In this document: positions 17,479 through 26,381 of the stretch, in pieces
How positions within the stretch are numbered: the first letter of the stretch is position 1
How the letters are laid out: the number at the start of each line of letters is the position of its first letter
Source of the DNA: Bradyrhizobium erythrophlei
Lineage (GTDB): Bacteria; Pseudomonadota; Alphaproteobacteria; Rhizobiales; Xanthobacteraceae
DNA length: 64,000 bases
Assembly (NCBI RefSeq): GCF_900129425.1
Contig: NZ_LT670817.1
Location: forward strand, 4,712,001-4,776,000
Direction: 5' to 3'
Program-made: the position numbers and the translations under genes
Notes under the pieces: model-generated
What the model saw: only the letters and a program-made list of their open reading frames with translations
Database searches by the model: none
What the model was told of the DNA's origin: nothing

Positions 17479-18789
17479 TTATTGATAGATCGGAAAACGA
17501 TCGGTGAGCGCCTTGACCCGTTCCTTGATCGCGGCTTCGACCATCGGCGCACTGCCGTCCTGCGACTGCGCGATCGCGTTGAGCACCTCGGCGATCATGC
17601 CGGCGACCTGCTTGAATTCGGCAACGCCGAAGCCGCGCGTGGTCGCCGCCGGCGTACCCAGCCGAAGGCCCGAGGTGACGAACGGCTTTTCCGGATCGAA
17701 GGGAATGCCGTTCTTGTTGCAGGTGATGGCGGCGCGCACCAGCGCCTTTTCCGAGACGTTGCCCTTGAGGCCCTTCGGCCGGAGATCGACCAGCATCAGA
17801 TGGTTGTCGGTACCCCCCGAGACGATGTCGAAACCGTGGCCGCGCAGGCTCTCGGCCAGCGCCTTGGCATTCTCGACCACGTTCTTCGCATAGATCTTGA
17901 AGTCCGGCCGCAGCGCTTCGGCGAACGCCACCGCTTTCGCCGCGATCACATGCATCAGCGGCCCGCCCTGCAGGCCCGGGAAGATCGCCGAGTTCAATTT
18001 CTTGGCGAGCGCCTCGTCGTTGCACAGGATCAGGCCGCCGCGCGGACCGCGCAGCGATTTGTGCGTCGTGGTGGTGGTGACATGGGCATGCGGCACCGGC
18101 GAGGCATGCACGCCGCCGGCGACGAGGCCGGCGAAATGCGCCATGTCGACCATCAGATAGGCGCCGATGCTGTCGGCGATTTCGCGAAACCGCTTGAAGT
18201 CCCAGGCGCGCGAATAGGCCGATCCGCCGGCGATGATCAGTTTCGGCCGCACCTGCTCGGCCTGTTTTGCGACCGCATCCATGTCGATGACCTGGTCGTC
18301 GCGCCGCACCGTGTAGTGCGCGGCCTTGAACCATTTGCCGGACATGTTGACGGGCGAGCCATGGGTGAGATGGCCGCCGGCGGCGAGATCGAGACCCATG
18401 AAGGTGTCGCCGGGCTGCAGCAGCGCCAGGAACGTCGCCTGGTTCATCTGGCTTCCCGAGTTCGGCTGCACATTGGCAAAGCCCGCGCCGAACAGTTTTT
18501 TGGCGCGGTCGATCGCCAGCGTCTCCACCACGTCGACCCATTCGCAGCCGCCGTAATAGCGGTTGCCCGGATAGCCCTCGGCATATTTGTTGGTCAGCGC
18601 CGAGCCCTGGGCTTCCAGGACTGCGCGGCTGACGATGTTTTCCGACGCGATCAGCTCGATCTCGTGGCGCTGGCGGCCGAGTTCACCGCGGATGGCGGCG
18701 GCGATATCCGGATCGGCCTCGGAGAGTGTGGCCGAAAAGAACGAGTCGGGCGCGGAGCCGGTTTGGGCACCGGATGAAGAAGGGCTCAT
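17479..18789 (-). CDS. glyA: Serine hydroxymethyltransferase
   Basis: This PLP enzyme interconverts serine and glycine while charging tetrahydrofolate with one carbon. Length 436 is normal. The PLP lysine lies in HVTTTTTHKSLRGPRGG; other markers are ELIASENIVS, NKYAEGYPGNRYYGGCE and NSGSQMNQATFLAL. It heads the leftward glyA-nrdR-ribD cluster; 300 bases upstream contain a repeat element. Confidence 0.98.
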   Translation of the reverse strand: MSPSSSGAQTGSAPDSFFSATLSEADPDIAAAIRGELGRQRHEIELIASENIVSRAVLEAQGSALTNKYAEGYPGNRYYGGCEWVDVVETLAIDRAKKLFGAGFANVQPNSGSQMNQATFLALLQPGDTFMGLDLAAGGHLTHGSPVNMSGKWFKAAHYTVRRDDQVIDMDAVAKQAEQVRPKLIIAGGSAYSRAWDFKRFREIADSIGAYLMVDMAHFAGLVAGGVHASPVPHAHVTTTTTHKSLRGPRGGLILCNDEALAKKLNSAIFPGLQGGPLMHVIAAKAVAFAEALRPDFKIYAKNVVENAKALAESLRGHGFDIVSGGTDNHLMLVDLRPKGLKGNVSEKALVRAAITCNKNGIPFDPEKPFVTSGLRLGTPAATTRGFGVAEFKQVAGMIAEVLNAIAQSQDGSAPMVEAAIKERVKALTDRFPIYQ

Positions 18790-18976
18790 GGGCGAAATAT
18801 CTCCACCGCCGCAACCTGTTAGACGGGGTGCGGTCGGCTATGTGTGGCGCTCGCAAGATATGCCTGCGAGATACCACATCGCCCGTAATTGGCCAAGCGC
18901 TTGCGGTATCCGCCTGATATTTATGCAAGATATGGTGGGGATGGGGTGGCTGGTAGGACGTGGGGCCCCGACAATT

Positions 18977-19064
18977 CGTCATGGCCGGGCTTGACCCGGC
19001 CATCCACGTCTTTGGCGCCGTCAGGGAAAGGACGTGGATGCCCGGCACAAGGCCGGGCATGACG
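18977..19064. repeat. Dispersed CGTCAT-ended double-hairpin element
   Basis: CGTCATGGCCGGG opens the element and GGCCGGGCATGACG closes it. A left hairpin (ATGGCCGGG-cttgac-CCGGCCAT) and a right hairpin (ATGCCCGGC-acaag-GCCGGGCAT) are linked by CCACGTC/GACGTGG. It is the main content of the 300-base gap between glyA and the glutathione transferase gene. Confidence 0.9.
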
Positions 19065-19089
19065 ACCGAGAGGCCAGGAGCGCGCCGCC

Positions 19090-19716
19090 CTACTTCGCAA
19101 ACCGGTACGCCCCACCCTTCTCGATCGAACGCTGGAACGCCGGCCGCGCGTGCATGCGCGACAGCCACGCGCTTAAATTCGGATACGGCCCAAGCTTGTC
19201 GAACACCTTCGCCATGTCGCCGACAAAGCTCATCTGGATATCGGCGCCGGTCAGCGATGTCCCGACAAAGAACTCGCGGCCGTTCAATGCGCCGTCGACA
19301 TAGCCGAGATGGTTGGCGATCTCGCTGTCGATGCGCGGATGCAAGGGAGCGCCCGCCTCCTTCAACCTGCCGACATAAAGGTTGAGCATCAGCGGCAGCA
19401 TCGCCGAGCCTTCCGAGTAATGCAGCCACTCGTTATAGGCCTCGTAATCGGCGCTGCCGGGCGCCGGCATCAGCTTGCCTCCGCCGTGGCGGCGAATGAT
19501 GTAATCGACGATTGCGCCCGACTCCGCGATCCTGATATCGCCATCGGTAATCACAGGCGACTTGCCGAGCGGATGCACCGCGGTCAATTCCGGCGGCGCC
19601 AGCCGCGTCGCGGCATCGCGCTGATAGCGCTTCATCGCATAGGGGGTGCCGAGCTCTTCCAGCAGCCACAAAATCCGCTGCGAGCGGGAGTCGTTGAGAT
19701 GATGCAAGGTGAGCAT
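19090..19716 (-). CDS. Glutathione S-transferase family protein
   Basis: Residues 1-80 form a thioredoxin-like GST domain (MLTLHHLNDSRSQRILWLLEELG; HPLGKSPVITDGDIRIAESGAIVDYI, the cis-proline and the glutathione-contacting Glu-Ser). Residues 85-208 form the helical domain (NEWLHYSEGSAMLPL; GADIQMSFVGDM). A serine follows the first strand where the catalytic residue usually sits. Start at ATG 19716; upstream residues are excluded. The substrate is unknown. Confidence 0.92.
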   Translation of the reverse strand: MLTLHHLNDSRSQRILWLLEELGTPYAMKRYQRDAATRLAPPELTAVHPLGKSPVITDGDIRIAESGAIVDYIIRRHGGGKLMPAPGSADYEAYNEWLHYSEGSAMLPLMLNLYVGRLKEAGAPLHPRIDSEIANHLGYVDGALNGREFFVGTSLTGADIQMSFVGDMAKVFDKLGPYPNLSAWLSRMHARPAFQRSIEKGGAYRFAK

Positions 19717-19790
19717 GGGGTTTCCTCGGCGTTCTCGCTGGACGGCAAGGTGTAGCAGAGATTTTCGCCGGGCGTCCGCAACACCTACAA

Positions 19791-19918
19791 ACGTCATCGC
19801 CCGGCGCCTGTCCCCGACTTGATCGGGGATGACCGGGCGCCAGTATTCCCCAGCATTTAGCGTTAGAGTCGAGAGGCCGCGGCCTACTGGGATGCCCCGC
19901 TTTCGCGGGGCATGACGT
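19791..19918. repeat. Dispersed inverted-repeat element (ACGTCAT ends)
   Basis: ACGTCATCGCCCGG and ATGACGT close the ends. Inside are hairpins CCCCGA/TCGGGG and ATGCCCCGC-ttt-GCGGGGCAT. The core GTCGAGAGGCCGCGGC resembles the centre of the element at 11955-12063. Confidence 0.85.
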
Positions 19919-19954
19919 GCGGATCAGCGTCGCCGGCCGCTCACAGACAGCGTT

Positions 19955-20176
19955 CTACAACCCCGTATACCCGGCCTTCACCGGATCGCTGGACCCGTCG
20001 AGTTCGCGCAAATAGGTCAGCCCGCACACCGTGAGGCGATGCGGATCCTTTTCGCCGGCTTCGAACAGCATGGTGACGTATTCCGTGACCTTGGCGCGGG
20101 CCTCCGCGCTGGCGGCGGCGGAGCGGTTTAGCAGGAGATCATAGACGTGCATGATGCGGTCGATGGCAGCTTCCAT
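19955..20176 (-). CDS. Small hypothetical protein, 73 aa
   Basis: Starts MEAAIDRIMHVYDLLLNRSAA and ends DPVKAGYTGL; mostly helical, with no membrane segment or signal peptide. It follows another 73-residue gene by 36 bases on the same strand and is probably co-transcribed with it. No family is recognised. Coding character is supported by the plausible amino-acid layout and by the paired arrangement near ldtR. Confidence 0.7.
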   Translation of the reverse strand: MEAAIDRIMHVYDLLLNRSAAASAEARAKVTEYVTMLFEAGEKDPHRLTVCGLTYLRELDGSSDPVKAGYTGL

Positions 20177-20212
20177 GGATATCCTCTGGGCTATCGATCA
20201 GGGGGCTGTCGG

Positions 20213-20434
20213 TCAGACGAGTTGGGCCTCGAACTGCGCGATCGCCTTGTTGGCGAGCCTGATCTTATTGTATTCGCCGCGCTGAAAGATCTCGACGATG
20301 ATTTCGAGCAGCCGGTCGTTGGTGGCAAAGCTATCGGCCATGGCGCCGGACTTGCGAAGATAGTTCGAGGCGATGGCATAGGAATCGCCGACCACCTCGA
20401 CATTCATCACCTGCAATCCGCGCTCGACCAGCAT
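20213..20434 (-). CDS. Small hypothetical protein, 73 aa
   Basis: Starts MLVERGLQVMNVEVVGDSYAIASNYL and contains an amphipathic helical tail (NKIRLANKAIAQFEAQLV). It is soluble, with no known motif. It is first of a two-gene leftward pair with the 73-residue gene downstream. A terminator for ldtR separates it from that regulator, so it likely has its own promoter in 20435-20527. Confidence 0.7.
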   Translation of the reverse strand: MLVERGLQVMNVEVVGDSYAIASNYLRKSGAMADSFATNDRLLEIIVEIFQRGEYNKIRLANKAIAQFEAQLV

Positions 20435-20527
20435 GGCTTAAGTCCTCCGATATGGAGGGATAAGCCGCGACACCCGACATAGGTTCCGTTTCGGGAAACT
20501 TGTTTTTTGCGATGCGAAAAGGCGAGC

Positions 20528-20567
20528 AAAAACAAAACGCACCGGGCCGGTAAGTCGGTCCGATGCG
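20528..20567 (-). terminator. Rho-independent terminator downstream of ldtR
   Basis: Read leftward, CGCATCGGACCG pairs with CGGCCCGGTGCG (10 of 12 positions) over a six-base loop, followed by TTTTGTTTTTG. It lies about 70 bases after the ldtR stop. Confidence 0.75.
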
Positions 20568-20638
20568 CCTGGGGAAGTCTATCTTAAAGCACTGGCTGCC
20601 GGTCTTTTTGAGATGCCGGCTTGGCCGATGAAAAAGTC

Positions 20639-21154
20639 TCAGAGCCGATACAGGATCTGGTCGGTCCAGAACCGCTCGAGCCGATGCAGCGACTTGTTCA
20701 GGGTCGCGAATTCCTCGTTCGAGATGCCGCCGACCTGTTCCACGGTCTTGACGTGCTTCTGGTAGAGCGCGTCGACGATGCGGCGGATTTCCTGGCCCTG
20801 CGCGGTGAGGCGAATGCGGACCGATCGGCGATCGACGCGCGAGCGCTGATGATCGAGGAAACCGAGTTCGACCAGCTTCTTCAGATTGTAGGAGACGTTG
20901 GAGCCGAGGTAATAGCCGCGCGTGCGCAGTTCACCCGCGGTCAGTTCCTTGTCGCCGATATTATAGAGCAGGAGTGCCTGCACCGAATTGATGTCGGCGC
21001 GGCCGCGGCGATCGAATTCATCCTTGATGACGTCGAGCAGGCGGCGATGCAGACGCTCCACCAAGGTCAATGCTTCGAGGTAGAGCGGCTGCACCGGAGC
21101 CTGGCCGGGAACGCGTTCAGCGGTTTCCACCGCCGTTGCAACGGCTTTCATCAT
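20639..21154 (-). CDS. ldtR: MarR-family winged-helix regulator LdtR
   Basis: A 171-residue MarR protein with dimerisation helices at both ends and a central wing-HTH (SVQALLLYNIGDKELTAGELRTRGYYLGSNVSYNLKKLVELGFLDHQRS, then a basic RVDRRSVRIRLT). Conserved neighbours (DUF6163, hemB) and sequence match the alphaproteobacterial LdtR group, which controls an L,D-transpeptidase gene and envelope stress tolerance in Liberibacter and Sinorhizobium. No transpeptidase gene is in this window. Naming is from recognition of the family. Confidence 0.85.
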   Translation of the reverse strand: MMKAVATAVETAERVPGQAPVQPLYLEALTLVERLHRRLLDVIKDEFDRRGRADINSVQALLLYNIGDKELTAGELRTRGYYLGSNVSYNLKKLVELGFLDHQRSRVDRRSVRIRLTAQGQEIRRIVDALYQKHVKTVEQVGGISNEEFATLNKSLHRLERFWTDQILYRL

Positions 21155-21519
21155 GACATTCCCCTGTTGTCGTTTTTATCGACTTATTCGACGAGACTTG
21201 TGTCCCGCCTGATAGCCTCAACTTAAGGGGACGGTTTGAAGATCCGCTTAAATAAGACAATAAAGAGATCATGAATTTAAGACAGTGAATCGCGGATTAA
21301 GCCCGTGAACAAAGGGCTTTTCGCAACCTTTCATTGACGGTGCGCGAGCCCTGTTCACGCTTCGTTGGCGCAACGTGTCGCATATCCGAACAGCACCGCT
21401 CAAATTCGAAACGCCTGCGTAACAGGTATGACCGCAGCGTTAGGGTGACTGAAAAGTTACCGCGAAATTTGTCGAAAATTTTATGCAATTCTTTGGGCGC
21501 GCATCAGGGATGGCGCGCG
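21155..21519. other. Gene-free region upstream of ldtR and downstream of DUF6163 gene
   Basis: No credible gene. The stretch 21225-21300 is AT-rich and carries a short palindrome CTTA-AA-TAAG at 21247-21256 and a nearby TTTAAGAC, compatible with an ldtR promoter/operator (possible autoregulation). A 63-codon frame at 21297-21488 is dismissed as composition-driven. Confidence 0.4.
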
Positions 21520-21981
21520 TTATGGCGGCCGTTCACGCGCCGCCATCCAGGCCAGCGCGAGATACGCCGCCAGCATCGACGCTTCCACGCCGACCACGAC
21601 AAGGCTGCCGCCGTAGATTGCCGGAAACATCAGTTCGATCACCGCCATCGAAACGACCGTCGTCAGCCACACCACCGCGCCCCACGGCGTCGCGAGCCAC
21701 AATCCGACCGCGGCGACCAGTTCGATCACCGCGAAATAAACCGTCGCGGCCTGCCACGCCATCGCCTGATTTTCGAACGCATCGTCTTCGCCGCCGATGA
21801 AGCCGGTGACCTGGGCCCAATGATAGAGTCCCTTGGCCACCGAGAGCACGGCCATGATGCGCAGGAAGAGCACCAGCCGCCGGGTCCACGCATTGTCGTC
21901 GGATTCGATCCGTTCGGACGAAATCGCCGCCACCGACATGGCATTGTCCCGCGAGGGATCGCGCGATGGGGTTTCAGACAT
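21520..21981 (-). CDS. DUF6163-type four-helix membrane protein
   Basis: After a polar N-terminus of about 35 residues, four hydrophobic segments follow (RRLVLFLRIMAVLSVAKGLYHW; AATVYFAVIELVAAVGLWLA; AVVWLTTVVSMAVIELMF; SLVVVGVEASMLAAYLALAW). The protein is an inner-membrane component of unknown function, conserved beside ldtR and hemB in Rhizobiales. It is on the same strand as ldtR but 365 bases upstream. Confidence 0.85.
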   Translation of the reverse strand: MSETPSRDPSRDNAMSVAAISSERIESDDNAWTRRLVLFLRIMAVLSVAKGLYHWAQVTGFIGGEDDAFENQAMAWQAATVYFAVIELVAAVGLWLATPWGAVVWLTTVVSMAVIELMFPAIYGGSLVVVGVEASMLAAYLALAWMAARERPP

Positions 21982-22163
21982 GCGCGGTGCTGTTCATGAT
22001 CTTCAATACGCCTCTCTAGATCATCTCATGGCCCCTGGGCGCGGCAAAATCAATCCGGCAAGCCCCCTTGCAGCGGGTCAGGGCCGCGATGACGGAACCC
22101 GTGCAAGGTGCTAAGACTGTGACCGTTCACATCCGGTCCGCCGTCTTCAGGAGAAATCATCAC

Positions 22164-23225
22164 ATGGCGATCAAATTCGGGCGTCCGATCGAAATGCGCG
22201 ACGCGCCGCGGCGGGAGACCGCCCTGGCCGCCCCCCGCCTCGATCTGGCTGTTCGCCCGCGCCGCAATCGCAAGGCGGAATGGGCGCGCCGGTTGGTGCG
22301 GGAAAACGTGCTGACCACCGACGACCTGATCTGGCCGCTGTTCGTGGTCGACGGCCACAACGAGCGCGCCGCCATCGCCTCGATGCCGGGCGTGGAACGG
22401 CTCAGCGTCGACCAGGCGGTGCGCGACGCCGAGCGCGCGGTCAAGCTGAACATCCCCTGCATCGCGCTGTTTCCCTACACCGACCCGTCCCTGCGCGACG
22501 AGCACGGCTCCGAAGCGGTCAATCCCGACAACCTCGTGTGCAAATCGGTGCGCGCCATCAAGAAGGAGTTTCCGGGCCTGGGCGTGCTGTGCGACGTCGC
22601 GCTCGATCCCTTCACCAGCCACGGCCATGATGGATTGATCGAGGACGGCCGCATCCTCAACGACGAGACCGTGGCGGTGCTGGTGCGGCAGGCGTTGGTA
22701 CAAGCCGAGGCCGGCTGCGACATCATCGCGCCGTCCGACATGATGGACGGCCGGATCGGCGCCATCCGCGAGGGGCTCGACGCGACGGGATTTCTCGACG
22801 TGCAGATCATGGCCTATGCGGCGAAATATGCCTCCGCCTTCTACGGCCCGTTCCGCGACGCGATCGGCTCGGCCAAGACGCTGACCGGCGACAAGCGCAC
22901 CTATCAAATGGACAGCGCCAATTCCGACGAGGCGCTGCGCGAGGTCGAACTCGACATCGCCGAAGGCGCCGACATGGTGATGGTGAAGCCGGGGATGCCC
23001 TATCTCGACGTGGTGCGGCGGGTCAAGGACACCTTTGCGATGCCGACCTTTGTCTACCAGGTGTCCGGCGAATACGCGATGATCGCGGCGGCCGCCGGCA
23101 ACGGCTGGATCGACGGCGAGCGCGCGATGATGGAAAGCCTGCTGGCGTTCAAGCGCGCCGGCGCCGATGGGGTTCTGACTTATTTCGCTCCGCAGGCGGC
23201 GGAGAAGCTGAAGATGGAGGGCTAA
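22164..23225 (+). CDS. hemB: Delta-aminolevulinic acid dehydratase (porphobilinogen synthase)
   Basis: HemB joins two 5-aminolevulinate molecules into porphobilinogen for haem and cobalamin. Length 353. Active-site lysines lie in QIMAYAAKYASAFYGPFRDA and MVKPGMPYLDVV; the metal loop region CDVALDPFTSHGHDG carries Asp residues typical of Mg2+-type enzymes rather than the zinc-cysteine triad. ATG 22164 has AGGAG 12 bases upstream. No iron-control motif was found upstream. Confidence 0.97.
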   Translation: MAIKFGRPIEMRDAPRRETALAAPRLDLAVRPRRNRKAEWARRLVRENVLTTDDLIWPLFVVDGHNERAAIASMPGVERLSVDQAVRDAERAVKLNIPCIALFPYTDPSLRDEHGSEAVNPDNLVCKSVRAIKKEFPGLGVLCDVALDPFTSHGHDGLIEDGRILNDETVAVLVRQALVQAEAGCDIIAPSDMMDGRIGAIREGLDATGFLDVQIMAYAAKYASAFYGPFRDAIGSAKTLTGDKRTYQMDSANSDEALREVELDIAEGADMVMVKPGMPYLDVVRRVKDTFAMPTFVYQVSGEYAMIAAAAGNGWIDGERAMMESLLAFKRAGADGVLTYFAPQAAEKLKMEG

Positions 23226-23319
23226 GGCGGGTCGTTGAAATGTGCTCTTGGAAATATGCTCTTGCGCCCGGGAAAAGCCATTCCCATGTGGTGCAGCGAC
23301 AAGGTCGGGAGGAAGGATT

Positions 23320-23871
23320 ATGTATGACAGCGGTTCGGGAAACACGCGCGGTGCCTGGCGTAATGGCGCGCCGGATTTTCAGCCGCATGCGTTCGATCCC
23401 CGGAGCCAGCCGGAACTGTTCCGCGGCGTGCTGACGCGGCGGGTGTTCGCGTTCCTGATCGACCTCGTGGTGCTTTCCGTCCCTGTGATTTTCGGTTACG
23501 TGTTCATCGCCGTGTTCGGCCTGATTACGCTGGGGCTCGGCTGGGCACTGTTCTGGCTGGCATGGCCGGCTTCCGTGATCTGGGCGGTGATCTATTACGG
23601 CGCGTCGCTGGGCGGTCCGCATTCGGCTACCATCGGCATGCGCGTGATGGATCTGGAACTGCGCACCTGGTATGGCGCGCCGAGCTATTTTGTGCTGGGT
23701 GCGATGCACGCGGTGCTGTTCTGGCTGTCGGTATCGTTCCTGTCGCCGCTGGTGCTGCTGGTCGGGCTGTTCAACGGCCGCCGCCGCCTGCTGCACGACA
23801 TCGTACTGGGAACCGTTGTGATCAACAGTTCGGTCCGCAGCCCGGTGGCGCAGACCGCCCGAACCTTCTAA
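23320..23871 (+). CDS. RDD-family membrane protein
   Basis: A 183-residue membrane protein with the RDD domain: RRVFAFLIDLVVLSVPVIFGY (the Arg and two Asp-like positions), a mid segment WALFWLAWPASVIWAVIYY, then SATIGMRVMDLEL and GRRRLLHDIVLGTVVI. Three to four membrane helices. The family's role is generally unclear, with some members linked to ion exchange. GGAGGAAGG precedes the ATG at 23320. It follows hemB by 94 bases on the same strand. Confidence 0.88.
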   Translation: MYDSGSGNTRGAWRNGAPDFQPHAFDPRSQPELFRGVLTRRVFAFLIDLVVLSVPVIFGYVFIAVFGLITLGLGWALFWLAWPASVIWAVIYYGASLGGPHSATIGMRVMDLELRTWYGAPSYFVLGAMHAVLFWLSVSFLSPLVLLVGLFNGRRRLLHDIVLGTVVINSSVRSPVAQTARTF

Positions 23872-23964
23872 CCCGTGCCGGCAGGCACGGGGCAAACCGA
23901 TTGACCGTCAGCCTCCGCGGCGCGATGCTGGCGCCTGCTTCGTTCCTGGAGCCCGTGAGATCCC

Positions 23965-24741
23965 GTGACCCAGCACTCGCGTGATACCCCGCAATTCTAT
24001 CTGACGGCGCCGTCGCCCTGCCCGTATCTGCCGGGCCGGCATGAGCGCAAGGTGTTCACGCATCTGGTCGGCGACAAGGCCGGCGACCTCAACGACCTGC
24101 TCACCCATGGCGGCTTCCGGCGCAGCCAGTCGATCGCCTACCGCCCGGCCTGCGACCAGTGCCGCGCCTGCGTTTCCGTGCGCGTCGTCGCCAACGAGTT
24201 TCGTCCCTCGCGCAATTTCAGGAAGATCCTGGCCCGCAATGCCGACATCGTCGGCGAGCAGCGCAGCCCGGTACCGACCTCCGAGCAATATTCGGTCTTT
24301 CGCGCCTATCTCGACCAGCGCCATCGTCATGGCGGCATGGCCGACATGACCGTGCTCGATTACGCCATGATGGTGGAAGACAGCCACGTCGAAACCCGCA
24401 TCATCGAATACCGCCGGCGCGGCATCGACAGCGGCATCACCGGCCGCGGCGAGGAACTGGTGGCGGTGGCGCTGACGGACGTGCTCAGCGACGGGCTGTC
24501 GATGGTGTATTCGTTCTTCGAACCGTCGGAGGAAAGCCGCTCGCTCGGCACCTTCATGATCCTCGACCACATCACCCGCGCCCGGCGCCAGGGACTGCCT
24601 TACGTCTATCTCGGCTACTGGATCGAAGGTTCCAAGAAAATGGACTACAAGGGCCGCTTCCTGCCGCAGCAGCGCCTCGCCCCCTCCGGCTGGCTGCGTA
24701 TCGACGCGTCAGGCGAAGTGCCCTCGGAGCCGCAGGAATAG
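23965..24741 (+). CDS. bpt: Aspartate/glutamate leucyltransferase (aminoacyl-tRNA-protein transferase)
   Basis: The 258-residue enzyme transfers an amino acid from aminoacyl-tRNA to protein N-termini, making them substrates for ClpS/ClpAP (N-end rule). The N-terminal domain has CPYLPGRHERKVFTHL and the cysteine motif CDQCRACVSVRV; the GNAT-like C-terminal domain has YSFFEPSEESRSLGTFMILDHI and YLGYWIEGSKKMDYKGRF. The start is GTG at 23965. Bacterial Bpt rather than eukaryote-like Ate is inferred from length. Confidence 0.93.
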   Translation: MTQHSRDTPQFYLTAPSPCPYLPGRHERKVFTHLVGDKAGDLNDLLTHGGFRRSQSIAYRPACDQCRACVSVRVVANEFRPSRNFRKILARNADIVGEQRSPVPTSEQYSVFRAYLDQRHRHGGMADMTVLDYAMMVEDSHVETRIIEYRRRGIDSGITGRGEELVAVALTDVLSDGLSMVYSFFEPSEESRSLGTFMILDHITRARRQGLPYVYLGYWIEGSKKMDYKGRFLPQQRLAPSGWLRIDASGEVPSEPQE

Positions 24742-24743
24742 GT

Positions 24744-24820
24744 GGCGAATAGGAAGTGGCGAATGAAGTGCGAGTAAGAACCCCTACTCCCCATTCGCTA
24801 TTCGCCACTCGCTATTCGCC
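24744..24820. repeat. Inverted repeat of GGCGAATAG units between convergent genes
   Basis: Left arm GGCGAATAGGAAGTGGCGAAT pairs with the right arm, whose complement begins GGCGAATAGCGAGTGGCGAAT, around a C/T-rich loop. It fills the space between the stops of bpt and mntH and could act as a bidirectional transcription barrier. Its sequence is unrelated to the CGTCAT-ended elements. Confidence 0.8.
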
Positions 24821-24825
24821 CTCTC

Positions 24826-26205
24826 TCACATCACATCCCACACCAGTTTCGCATTCAGCGCGATGATAAGGGCCGCGGTCAGTGCGGCGAACACGGTCAG
24901 CCAGCGCGGCGCGACGAACGGGCCCATCTTGGCGCGGCTTGCGGTGAACATGACCAGCGGCACCACGGCGAACGGCAGTTGCAGGCTGAGCACCACCTGG
25001 CTCAGGATCAGCAACTGACCGGTAGCCTTGCCGCCGGCCCAGATCGTCACCACCACCGCCGGCACGATCGCGATGCCGCGCGTCACCATCCGCCGCAGCC
25101 AGGGCGCGATGCGCCAATTGAGAAAACCCTCCATCACGATCTGACCCGAAAGGGTCGCGGTGATGGTCGAGTTCAGCCCGCAGCACAGAAGCGCGATCGC
25201 AAACAGCGTCGGCGCCAGGGTCGAGCCAAGCAGCGGGGCGAGGAAGGCATGGGCCTGATCGAGTTCGGCGACATCGGTCCTGCCGGCCCGGTGGTAGGTC
25301 GCCGCTGCCAGGATCAGGATCGAAGCGTTGATAATCAGGGCGAGGCACAGCGCGATCGCGGAATCGATATTGGCGAGCTTGATCGCTTCGCGCTTTTCTC
25401 CGATCCCCTCGCCATAGCCGCGGGTCTGCACCAGCCCCGAATGCAGATACAAATTATGCGGCATCACGGTGGCGCCGAGAATGCCGAGCGCCAGATACAG
25501 CATTTCGCGATTGCGCAGGATGTCCGTGGTCGGCGCAAAACCCCTGACTACCGCGCCCCAGTTGGGATCGGCCATCGCGATCTGCACCGCGAAGCAAGCT
25601 GCGATCACGCCCAGCATCGTCACCACGAAGGCTTCGATCCAGCGAAAGCCGAACGCCTGCAGCGCCAGGATCAGAAACACGTCGGCCGCGGTAATGACCA
25701 CGCCGATCTCGAGCGGAATGTGAAACAAGAGGTTGAGGCCGATGGCCGTGCCGATCACTTCGGCGAGATCGGTCGCGGTGATGGCGATTTCCGCTGACAG
25801 CCACAGCGGCAACGACGCCCAGCGTGGAAAGGAATCGCGGCAGGCCTGCGCGAGGTCGCGTCCGGAGCCGACACCGAGCCGGGTGCACAGCGACTGCAGC
25901 ACGATCGCCATCACGTTGGACAGCAGCGCGACGAACAAGAGCGCGTAGCCGAACTTGGAACCGCCTGCGAGCGAGGTCGCCCAGTTGCCGGGATCCATGT
26001 AGCCGACCGCGACCAGGTAGCCGGGACCGAGAAACGCCAGCAGCTTTCTCCAGAACGACCCTTGTTTGGCCGTCTGGACCGAGCCGAACATGCCCGCCAG
26101 CGAAGGCGTGCCCCGCGCGGAGCGCCAGCCGGAGGGTTCCTGCGGAAGGTCCGGGAGGACCTCCGGCAAGGTATCAGGGGAAATATCGGCGGATCGTGCG
26201 TCCAT
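24826..26205 (-). CDS. mntH: Nramp-family divalent metal (Mn2+/Fe2+) transporter
   Basis: A 459-residue proton-coupled metal importer with 11 predicted helices. The metal-binding DPGN is at residues 71-74 and the second site motif MPHNLYLHSG is in the sixth helix region. A cytosolic N-terminus of about 50 residues precedes the first helix. The upstream TGCAA-n5-TTGCA palindrome suggests manganese control by a Fur-family regulator such as Mur. Convergent with bpt and divergent from an MFS gene. Confidence 0.95.
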   Translation of the reverse strand: MDARSADISPDTLPEVLPDLPQEPSGWRSARGTPSLAGMFGSVQTAKQGSFWRKLLAFLGPGYLVAVGYMDPGNWATSLAGGSKFGYALLFVALLSNVMAIVLQSLCTRLGVGSGRDLAQACRDSFPRWASLPLWLSAEIAITATDLAEVIGTAIGLNLLFHIPLEIGVVITAADVFLILALQAFGFRWIEAFVVTMLGVIAACFAVQIAMADPNWGAVVRGFAPTTDILRNREMLYLALGILGATVMPHNLYLHSGLVQTRGYGEGIGEKREAIKLANIDSAIALCLALIINASILILAAATYHRAGRTDVAELDQAHAFLAPLLGSTLAPTLFAIALLCCGLNSTITATLSGQIVMEGFLNWRIAPWLRRMVTRGIAIVPAVVVTIWAGGKATGQLLILSQVVLSLQLPFAVVPLVMFTASRAKMGPFVAPRWLTVFAALTAALIIALNAKLVWDVM

Positions 26206-26235
26206 CTTCGGAAGATGGCGAAGGTTCTTCTGTAT

Positions 26236-26250
26236 TGCAACTCATTTGCA
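26236..26250 (-). promoter_or_regulatory. Predicted Mur/Fur-type operator of mntH
   Basis: A perfect interrupted palindrome TGCAA-CTCAT-TTGCA lies 31 to 45 bases before the mntH start. Its half-sites resemble sequences bound by the manganese regulator Mur in rhizobia. The same spacer also precedes the divergent MFS gene, which could be co-regulated. Confidence 0.55.
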
Positions 26251-26381
26251 AATGCATCTGGGAGGCCTTTGGTTAGGTCGCGGCCTGTCACGCCGGCGCC
26301 CTCATGTCGGGAAGCGGGTGGTTTGGCGGTCTCCGAGGCCCGACAGTGCCGGTTGACCGACAAATGCAAGGAAATCCCACG

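Noticed and set aside
13096..18900. FMN riboswitch before a riboflavin gene
   Set aside because: No conserved RFN-like arrangement was recognised upstream of ribH, ribE, ribD or glyA by eye.
21297..21488. 63-codon frame in the ldtR upstream region
   Set aside because: Cys/Arg-rich, no ribosome site, and located in a probable promoter region.
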